NCBI GenBank assembly: GCA_030453005.1
Contig: JAKDLE010000017.1
Coordinates: 1-13,836 of the forward strand
Origin: Pseudonocardia sp.
Lineage (GTDB): Bacteria > Actinomycetota > Actinomycetes > Mycobacteriales > Pseudonocardiaceae
Direction: 5' to 3'
Length of the DNA stretch: 13,836 nucleotides
Each line of letters begins with the position of its first letter. Within the stretch, counting starts at the first letter, position 1. The translations under genes and the position numbers were made by a program. The notes under the pieces are model-generated. The model was given only the letters and a program-made list of their open reading frames with translations, was not told the origin of the DNA and did not search any database. This document shows positions 8,968 through 13,836 of this stretch, in pieces.

Positions 8968-9363
8968 GTGAACCAGGTGCCGAGCGGCAGGGTCAAGTGG
9001 TACGACGCCGAGAAGGGCTTCGGCTTCCTCGCCCAGGAGGGCGGCGAGGACGTCTACGTCCGCAAGGCGGCGCTGCCTGCCGGGGTGGAGTCACTCAAGC
9101 AGGGCCAGCGCGTCGAGTTCGGGATGGCCGAGGGCCGTCGGGGGCCGCAGGCGCTGCAGGTACGGCTCGTCGACTCGCCGCCGTCGGTGGTGGAGGCGAC
9201 GCGGCGGCCCGCGGAGGACCTGCACTCGCTGATCGAGGACATGATCCGGCTGCTCGACACGAAGGTGCAGCCCGACCTGCGGCGCGGTCGGTACCCGGAG
9301 CGCAAGATCGCCAAGCTCGCGGCCGAGGTCGTCCGCGCCGTCGCCCGCGACCTCGACGGTTGA
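8968..9363 (+). CDS. Cold-shock-domain protein with actinobacterial C-terminal extension
   Basis: The product (131 residues from 8968) has an N-terminal cold-shock domain that binds single-stranded RNA/DNA. RNP1 is seen in KGFGFLAQ and RNP2 in DVYVRKAAL, following [10 protein letters not shown] helical, charged extension of about 60 residues follows ([20 protein letters not shown], then [20 protein letters not shown]), as in the CspB-like actinobacterial subgroup, against about 67 residues in classical CspA. GTG 8968 is taken because GAGGA (8959-8963) sits four bases upstream. GTG 8977 gives the commonest family N-terminus ([10 protein letters not shown]) and is an equally good choice. The start at 8908 would read through the tandem repeat and is rejected. 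The gene probably acts as RNA chaperone and may be self-regulated through its leader. Confidence 0.92.
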   Translation: MNQVPSGRVKWYDAEKGFGFLAQEGGEDVYVRKAALPAGVESLKQGQRVEFGMAEGRRGPQALQVRLVDSPPSVVEATRRPAEDLHSLIEDMIRLLDTKVQPDLRRGRYPERKIAKLAAEVVRAVARDLDG

Positions 9364-9403
9364 ACCAGAAAATGATCACCTGCTGGGCACGTGGATCGAG
9401 GCT

Positions 9404-9419
9404 CAGCACCGCTGTGCTG
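9404..9419. terminator. Hairpin CAGCAC-CGCT-GTGCTG downstream of the cold-shock gene
   Basis: A perfect six-base inverted repeat with a four-base loop lies 40 bases after the cold-shock stop and about 30 bases before the next gene's -10-like element. It could be a weak terminator for the cold-shock gene or an operator for the next one. There is no T-tract. The remaining bases of this 99-base gap (9364-9462) show nothing else clear. Confidence 0.4.
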
Positions 9420-9450
9420 TCCGCGTCGCATCCAGGCGATAGCGGGCGCC

Positions 9451-9456
9451 TATGCT
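9451..9456 (+). promoter_or_regulatory. Candidate -10 box for the 444-residue unknown protein (leaderless)
   Basis: TATGCT (TANNNT pattern) is followed by exactly six bases, TCCCCC, and then GTG 9463. There is no ribosome-binding site, so a leaderless transcript beginning at the GTG is the simplest reading. No -35 hexamer is obvious at 16-18 bases. Confidence 0.5.
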
Positions 9457-9462
9457 TCCCCC

Positions 9463-10797
9463 GTGCCCGTCTCGAAGAAGCGGAAGAAGAAGAAGTCCCG
9501 CAGCTCCGGCCGCGCCTCCGGGTCGTACCGCTCCCAGGCTCCTGCGGTCCCCGCGCCCGTGCAGGGCGACCGCGAAGTGGCCCAGGCGTTCCAGAGCTTC
9601 ACCGCGTATCGAGACCGGGTGAACACGCAACGGGTGGCGCGGGCCGAAGCGATCGCGACGGAGCTGGTCGCGGATCTCGCGCGGGAGGTGGCAGAGCGGC
9701 CGGGCATGATCGTGACCGATGCCCTGTGCGAGCGGCTGGGAACGCTGTTGGACGAGGACCAGCAGTCAGGCCCGGATGAGCGGATCGGTCCACACCACCT
9801 GGCCGAGGCCATGCCGGCGGCGGCCGAAGCCGCGGTCACAGCGGCGTTGACGGCGACCACGGGGCAGGCGGAGGCCTGGACCGCACCGTGGCGGGTGCTC
9901 ACCGCACTGACGAGCGTGCTGCCGTACCCGTTACCTGAGGTCGTCTCCGAGACGATCATCCGGCTGTACGAGCTGCCTACCGGGCGGGCGTTGCCTGCCG
10001 CGCCTGCGGGGCCCGAGATGGTGGGACCGGCCCTGTGGACCTCGGACCGCTATGGCAGCCGATTCGCCGTCACCGCCGCGATCAGCGCCGCGGACGAGCC
10101 GATGCGCTGGTACCTGTGGGATATCGACGCCTGCGGACATGAGGCCTTCACCGTGCACAGCGGCTACTACCCCTCGTCCGAGGCGGCGCTGGCCGCCTGG
10201 CAGACCGGGGTGGGCCAGACCGCGTCGGCCGGTACCGTCCTGACCCCGGCCGATGACCGGTGGCTGCTGGCCCCCCTGCTGCCCGCCGAGATGGGGGTCA
10301 TCCGTCCCGGCGGGGAGGGCGTCGATCAACTCGCCGAGTATCACCGCAGCAAGCGGCTGGCCGAGGTGGTCGGGCAGGCGACGCCCCGGCCGGACGCCCG
10401 ACCGGAGACCGACCGGACGACCGCCACCGCCGCGGTCGAGTTCGCCGCGTGGCTGCGCGCCCGCATCCCCGAGCAGCACGAGCCGCCGGAGGACCTGAGC
10501 GAGCTGGTCGCGGAACTGGTCGACTCCTGGAACCTGAACGGCATCGACGCGGTGTTCGCCACCTGCTCCCCGCACCGGGTCGCCCTGTGCGTGCTGCACA
10601 TGCGCAACTACTACCTCGACGAGGATGCCGAGCAGTTGGTCGCGCTGCTGCCCGAGTGGACCCGATGGCTCGCCGAGCGCAACGCGACCGCGCCCGAGCT
10701 GGCCGACCGCTGCCTGCCCTACGCGCACGGCCACCCACATCCGCAGGTCGGCGCGGACGACTACAAGATCGACTACCTCGCGCGCGTCATCGAGTAG
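9463..10797 (+). CDS. Uncharacterised protein with lysine/arginine-rich N-terminus
   Basis: I do not recognise this 444-residue protein. It begins with a strongly basic tail (VPVSKKRKKKKSRSSGR) and a short Ser/Ala/Pro linker to about residue 35. A mostly helical region follows (about 40-180), rich in Ala, Glu and Arg. A mixed middle region has several aromatic residues (WTSDRYGSRFAVTAAIS, then MRWYLWDIDACGHEAFTVHS). A helical acidic C-terminal part follows (about 325-444) containing ELVAELVDSWNLNGIDAVF and YLDEDAEQLVALLPEWTRWL. There is no signal peptide, membrane helix or catalytic motif I can name. The basic tail would suit nucleic-acid or ribosome contact, but this is speculation. GTG 9463 is preferred because the tail is coherent from there and a -10-like box lies six bases upstream; the longer reading from 9391 crosses that box. 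Coding bias supports a real gene. Confidence 0.8.
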   Translation: MPVSKKRKKKKSRSSGRASGSYRSQAPAVPAPVQGDREVAQAFQSFTAYRDRVNTQRVARAEAIATELVADLAREVAERPGMIVTDALCERLGTLLDEDQQSGPDERIGPHHLAEAMPAAAEAAVTAALTATTGQAEAWTAPWRVLTALTSVLPYPLPEVVSETIIRLYELPTGRALPAAPAGPEMVGPALWTSDRYGSRFAVTAAISAADEPMRWYLWDIDACGHEAFTVHSGYYPSSEAALAAWQTGVGQTASAGTVLTPADDRWLLAPLLPAEMGVIRPGGEGVDQLAEYHRSKRLAEVVGQATPRPDARPETDRTTATAAVEFAAWLRARIPEQHEPPEDLSELVAELVDSWNLNGIDAVFATCSPHRVALCVLHMRNYYLDEDAEQLVALLPEWTRWLAERNATAPELADRCLPYAHGHPHPQVGADDYKIDYLARVIE

Positions 10798-10828
10798 GGC
10801 CGCCCGCCAGGCCACGACGACCGCAGCT

Positions 10829-10840
10829 AGCGGGCCCGCT
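10829..10840. repeat. 12-bp perfect palindrome AGCGGGCCCGCT in the intergenic gap
   Basis: This palindrome lies 32 bases after the unknown gene's stop, in a 166-base gap before the glycosyltransferase. Without a loop it is a poor terminator and better suits a protein-binding site, though chance is possible in such GC-rich DNA. The rest of the gap shows a TGCATGCA palindrome near 10907 and no clear promoter. Confidence 0.4.
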
Positions 10841-10963
10841 CGTCGGTCAGCGCCTCCTCCCAGGATCTGAGCTCCGCCTATGGACCGGCGGGGCCGGAGC
10901 GTGTTGCATGCAGTCTGCGGTCGTGTCGTCGCGCGAGGGGTTGGCCGTGATCGGAGGAGGGCT

Positions 10964-12481
10964 ATGACCATCGCCCGACGGGCGACGCCCGGTCCCAGTC
11001 CCGCCGGCACCAACGTCTTCGCGCCGCCGGTCGCGTGGGCTGGCTTGGGTGCCGTCGGCGGCGCAGTGGGGCTGGTGTTGCTGGTCACTGCGGATCGCTA
11101 CGGCTACCACCGCGACGAGTTGTACTTCCTGCGCGCCGGCGCGGAGCCTGCGTTCGGCTACGTCGACCAGCCACCACTCACACCGCTGCTCGCGCACGCG
11201 CTCGACGTGTTGTCCGGCGGGTCGCTCGTCGGGCTGCGGGCGCCCTCGGCACTGATGGCCGCGATGGTCGTGCTGCTCACCGGGCTGATCGCCCGCGAGT
11301 TCGGCGCTGACCGCCCCGCGCAGGTTCTGGCCGCGAGCGGCATGGCGGTGTCGGCGGTGCTGCTGCTCGTGGGTCACTCCCTCTCGACGACCTCGATCGA
11401 TCTGCTGGTGTGGGCCGCGGTGTCCTGGCTCGTCACGCGGGGGTTGCGCGACGGCGGCGCGATCTGGCTCGCGGCGGGCGCGGTAGCCGGGGTCGGGTTG
11501 CAGAACAAGACGTTGCCCGCGTTCTTGCTGGCCGCACTGCTGGCCGGGGTGCTCGTCGCCGGACCGCGGGGGGCGCTGCGTTCGCCGTGGCCGTGGCTGG
11601 GCGGGCTGCTCGCGCTGGCACTGTGGGCACCGCACCTGATCTGGCAGGCTGCGAACGGCTTCCCGCAGCTGGAGCTTTCCGCAGCGATCGCCGCAGGCAG
11701 CTCAGGCACCAGCGAGCCCTGGTATGCCTTCCCGCCCTACCAGCTGCTGTTGGTTTCCCCCCTGCTGGTCCCCGTATGGGCGTTGGGCTGGTGGCGCCTC
11801 GCCCGATCTACCGAGCTCCGCCCATGGCGCGGCTTCGCGGTGGCCTACGTGGTCCTCGCGGTGGTGTTCATGGTGACGGGAGGCAAGCCCTACTATCTGG
11901 CCGGACTCTATCCCGTGCTGCTCGCTGCTGGCGCTGAACCGGTGTTGCGCTGGGCCCGGGCGGGGGCGTGGCGCAAGATCACGCTCGGTGCGGCGCTCGG
12001 CCTGAGCCTGGCGGTTTCCAGCGTGCTCATGCTGCCGCTGGTTCCGGTCGACCGGCTCGCCGACACCCCGATCGTCGATGTCAACTACGACGGTGGGGAG
12101 ACCGTCGGCTGGCCGGAGTTCGCCGCGACGGTCGCCGCGGTACGAGCCGGACTGCCCGCGGAGGAGGGCGTCGCGGTGCTGACCGCCAACTACGGCCAGG
12201 CCGGCGCCGTCGACCACTTCCTCCCCGCGTCGGGTCCCGCCTACAGCGGGCACAACGCCTACTGGAGCTGGGGCCCGCCACCCGACGACGTCCCAACCTT
12301 GATCGTCATCGGCTATCGGGAGGCCATGCTGCGGGAGTGGTTCGGCAGCGTCGAGCTCGCCGCGCGGATCGACAACGGCGTCGGCCTGGACAACGAGGAG
12401 CAGGGCACCTCGGTCTGGGTCGCGCGCGACCGGCTGGCCCCGTGGGCGCAGCTCTGGCCGCAGCTGCGCCGGCTCGGCTGA
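10964..12481 (+). CDS. GT39/ArnT-like polyprenyl-phosphate-dependent membrane glycosyltransferase
   Basis: The 505-residue polytopic membrane protein belongs to the PMT_2/GT39 (GT-C fold) group, which moves a sugar from a polyprenyl-phosphate donor to an acceptor on the outer face of the membrane. Family marks are YGYHRDELYF (46-55), with Asp51-Glu52 in the first extracytoplasmic loop as the likely catalytic acid residues, GYVDQPPLTPLL (65-76), and GGKPYYLAGLYP (306-317). About ten hydrophobic segments lie between residues 23 and 360, and a soluble, mainly extracytoplasmic tail of about 140 residues follows. The ATG is preceded by GGAGGAGG (10953-10960), a strong ribosome-binding site with a three-base spacer to the ATG. 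Donor and acceptor cannot be told; cell-wall glycan, glycolipid or protein mannosylation are all possible. Leucine TTG codons are more frequent than in serS or the synthetase, a mild compositional difference. Confidence 0.9.
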   Translation: MTIARRATPGPSPAGTNVFAPPVAWAGLGAVGGAVGLVLLVTADRYGYHRDELYFLRAGAEPAFGYVDQPPLTPLLAHALDVLSGGSLVGLRAPSALMAAMVVLLTGLIAREFGADRPAQVLAASGMAVSAVLLLVGHSLSTTSIDLLVWAAVSWLVTRGLRDGGAIWLAAGAVAGVGLQNKTLPAFLLAALLAGVLVAGPRGALRSPWPWLGGLLALALWAPHLIWQAANGFPQLELSAAIAAGSSGTSEPWYAFPPYQLLLVSPLLVPVWALGWWRLARSTELRPWRGFAVAYVVLAVVFMVTGGKPYYLAGLYPVLLAAGAEPVLRWARAGAWRKITLGAALGLSLAVSSVLMLPLVPVDRLADTPIVDVNYDGGETVGWPEFAATVAAVRAGLPAEEGVAVLTANYGQAGAVDHFLPASGPAYSGHNAYWSWGPPPDDVPTLIVIGYREAMLREWFGSVELAARIDNGVGLDNEEQGTSVWVARDRLAPWAQLWPQLRRLG

Positions 12482-12492
12482 TCCCCCATGCG

Positions 12493-12518
12493 GCCGCCGG
12501 GTGGCACGGTCCGGCGGC
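12493..12518. terminator. Bidirectional hairpin between convergent genes
   Basis: GCCGCCGG (12493-12500) and CCGGCGGC (12511-12518) form a perfect eight-base all-GC stem around a ten-base loop. It occupies the 45-base gap between two converging stop codons (glycosyltransferase at 12481, DUF2771 at 12527), so it can end transcripts from both sides. No T-tract follows on either strand. Confidence 0.7.
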
Positions 12519-12526
12519 GTTGGCCT

Positions 12527-13015
12527 TCACGCGGAGGTCAGCAGCACCCAGCTCGCTCCGATCGGGTACTCAACGTTCCCGGTCTCGGGGTTCATCACCG
12601 GCGGGGGGCCGTACTGCTGCACCTGCGCGGTGAGCAGCCGGTCCTGCGGCGTCGGGAGCTCCAGCGTGTAGCCCGACCGGTCGACGAGGACGGGGGAGCG
12701 TTGGTCGACCGGCTCGCCCGCGCTGTCGCGGTAGGTGAACACGACCTGCCACGGGGTCTCGGCGATCGACTCGGGCACGTCGATCACCAGCGGAGTACCG
12801 GGGGGCACCGCGAGGTCCACCGGTGCCGTGGCGTCGTTGCGGCAGGTCACGAAGTCGTCGTCGCAGTACTGCGTGGGCGCGGCGACCACCGTGGCGCCCC
12901 CCGCCGTGAACGTGACCTGCGGCGGTGCCGCTCTCCCGCACCCGGCGACCAACAGGACGGCGAGGACGGCGAGGACGAAGGGGCCGGCGCGGCCCGAGGT
13001 GGATCGACACGGCAC
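12527..13015 (-). CDS. DUF2771 family lipoprotein
   Basis: This 162-residue protein has a lipoprotein signal: basic start PCRSTSGRAG, hydrophobic core PFVLAVLAVLLVAG, and lipobox LVAGC with Cys26 as the acylated residue. The exported part has an early cysteine pair (Cys51 and Cys58 in YCDDDFVTC) and beta-rich sequence ending YPIGASWVLLTSA. This fits the DUF2771 family of actinobacterial exported proteins, whose function is unknown; the cysteines could form a disulfide. GTG 13015 starts four bases after the TGA of the MFS gene, so the two are very likely one transcript. A TAGGGT six bases before the GTG fits a leaderless internal promoter but overlaps the MFS stop and may be chance. The stop faces the glycosyltransferase across a hairpin. 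Confidence 0.85.
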   Translation of the reverse strand: MPCRSTSGRAGPFVLAVLAVLLVAGCGRAAPPQVTFTAGGATVVAAPTQYCDDDFVTCRNDATAPVDLAVPPGTPLVIDVPESIAETPWQVVFTYRDSAGEPVDQRSPVLVDRSGYTLELPTPQDRLLTAQVQQYGPPPVMNPETGNVEYPIGASWVLLTSA

Positions 13016-13019
13016 CCGG

Positions 13020-13836
13020 TCACCCTACGGGCGCCTCCCGCGCGTGCAGGAAGGGCAGCAGGCTGCGGCCGCGGGCGAGCAGTGCGGTCTGAACGCCGCC
13101 CAGCGCCACCACCGACGCGGCGACGACGAACCCGACCGCGTAGGTGTCGTGGGGCAGCAGCACGCCCAGCGCGCCGCCGGACACCCAGGCGAGCTGCAGC
13201 ACCGTCTCGGAGCGGCCGAACGCCGACGCGCGCGACTGCTCGGGCAGGTCGCGCTGGATCACCGCGTCGAGGCACACCTTGGCCAGCGCGCTGCAGGTGG
13301 CCGCGACGAGCGCCACGACCGCGGCGGTCGCGATGCCGGGTACCGCGGCGGCGAGCACCGCGGCGGCGACGGCCGTCGCGATGCATCCCACGACCACGGC
13401 GTCGACGTGGTCGAAGCGCGGCCGGGAGCCTGCCGCGTTGCCGCCGAACGAGCCCAGCGCAGCGGCGGCGCCGACGATCCCGATCAGGAACAGCTGCCGC
13501 CCGACGTCGCCCCCGACCTGTGCCCGGACGGTGAACGCGACGAACAGCGTGAGGAAGCCGGTGAGGAACCGCATCGAGCCGTTGCCCCACAGCGCGACGA
13601 CGACCCCACGCCCGATGGGCTGTCGCTGCCCGCGCGCGGTGCTGCGCAGCGCGGCGGGCACCTCGCCCGCCGTGGCCTCCACCCGGCGCGGGATGCGCAG
13701 GCACAGGACCGCGCCCGCCACGCAGACGATGGTGAGCTCGACGATGCCGTGGGCGACGATGAACTCGAACAACCGATCTGCAAGCCCGTGCCGCGCGGTC
13801 AGCGCGAAGGCGCCGCCCAGCATCAGGCCGTTCAGG
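13020..13836 (-). CDS. MFS transporter, C-terminal part (5' end beyond window)
   Basis: The reading frame is open to the window edge: the codons before an internal ATG at 13823 give LNGL, in phase with what follows, so the true start lies outside. About 272 codons of C-terminal sequence are visible. They contain six or seven hydrophobic membrane segments, a basic cytoplasmic loop after IVELTIVCVAGAVLCLRIPR, and the charged segment RDLPEQSRASAFGRSETVLQ typical of this permease group. The substrate is unknown. It is followed after four bases by the DUF2771 lipoprotein, suggesting an export or envelope role for the pair. I recall the same MFS-DUF2771 pairing in mycobacteria, near a cold-shock gene, but could not check it. 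It differs from the MFS remnant at 46-687, with which it shares no obvious segment. Confidence 0.85.
   Translation of the reverse strand, partial: LNGLMLGGAFALTARHGLADRLFEFIVAHGIVELTIVCVAGAVLCLRIPRRVEATAGEVPAALRSTARGQRQPIGRGVVVALWGNGSMRFLTGFLTLFVAFTVRAQVGGDVGRQLFLIGIVGAAAALGSFGGNAAGSRPRFDHVDAVVVGCIATAVAAAVLAAAVPGIATAAVVALVAATCSALAKVCLDAVIQRDLPEQSRASAFGRSETVLQLAWVSGGALGVLLPHDTYAVGFVVAASVVALGGVQTALLARGRSLLPFLHAREAPVG

Noticed and set aside
9931..11088. 385-codon minus-strand frame opposite the unknown 444-residue protein
   Set aside because: I considered it because the plus-strand gene is itself unrecognised. The plus strand has the better codon pattern, a -10-like box and a coherent N-terminus; this frame runs across the intergenic gap into the glycosyltransferase start.
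12488..13534. 348-codon plus-strand frame opposite DUF2771 and MFS
   Set aside because: It ends in a long Arg/Pro-rich low-complexity tail and lies opposite a lipoprotein with a clear lipobox.

Overview
The base composition is very GC-rich, third codon positions are almost all G or C, GTG starts are common and several genes look leaderless. Together with the gene families present, this points to a high-GC actinomycete, most likely Pseudonocardiaceae (Pseudonocardia-like). The genus is an inference from protein style and gene order; no search was run.

Layout. (1) Bases 1-31 are a pure C run, probably an assembly edge. Bases 46-995 hold two decayed gene remnants on opposite strands: an MFS transporter (minus), with an in-frame stop and no proper C-terminal part, and a PBP-like substrate-binding domain (plus) with a central deletion and two frame changes. 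(2) 973-4466 is an aldehyde-oxidation module: an ExaC/AcoD-type NAD-dependent aldehyde dehydrogenase translationally coupled to a DUF779 protein, read away from a divergent GAF-domain regulator of AcoR type that has no sigma-54 AAA+ domain. Interlocked inverted repeats lie in the shared promoter region. (3) 4571-5746 is a secreted subtilisin-like (S8) protease with an I9-type propeptide; it ends one base from the convergent end of serS (5748-7013). (4) 7139-8797 is a FadD-type acyl-CoA synthetase, divergent from serS. (5) 8798-9363 is a cold-shock-domain protein preceded by a hairpin after its stop-side neighbour, a candidate -10, a long rod-like hairpin and a 15-bp tandem repeat. (6) 9463-12481 holds an unrecognised 444-residue protein with a lysine/arginine-rich N-terminus, and a GT39/ArnT-like membrane glycosyltransferase. 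(7) 12527-13836 (minus) is an apparent two-gene operon, an MFS-type membrane protein (cut by the window end) followed by a DUF2771 lipoprotein. It faces the glycosyltransferase across a strong bidirectional hairpin.

How the parts relate. The aldehyde module is the only clear functional unit: sensor/regulator, dehydrogenase and a small cysteine-motif partner. The rest is mostly housekeeping (serS, cold shock, fatty-acid activation) or cell-envelope genes. Cold-shock gene, DUF2771 and MFS lie near one another in other actinobacteria as I recall; here the unknown protein and the glycosyltransferase sit between them, which suggests an insertion or lineage-specific addition. I see no CRISPR, tRNA, rRNA, phage gene or complete insertion sequence. 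The least explained items are the csp leader, the unknown basic-N-terminus protein and DUF779.
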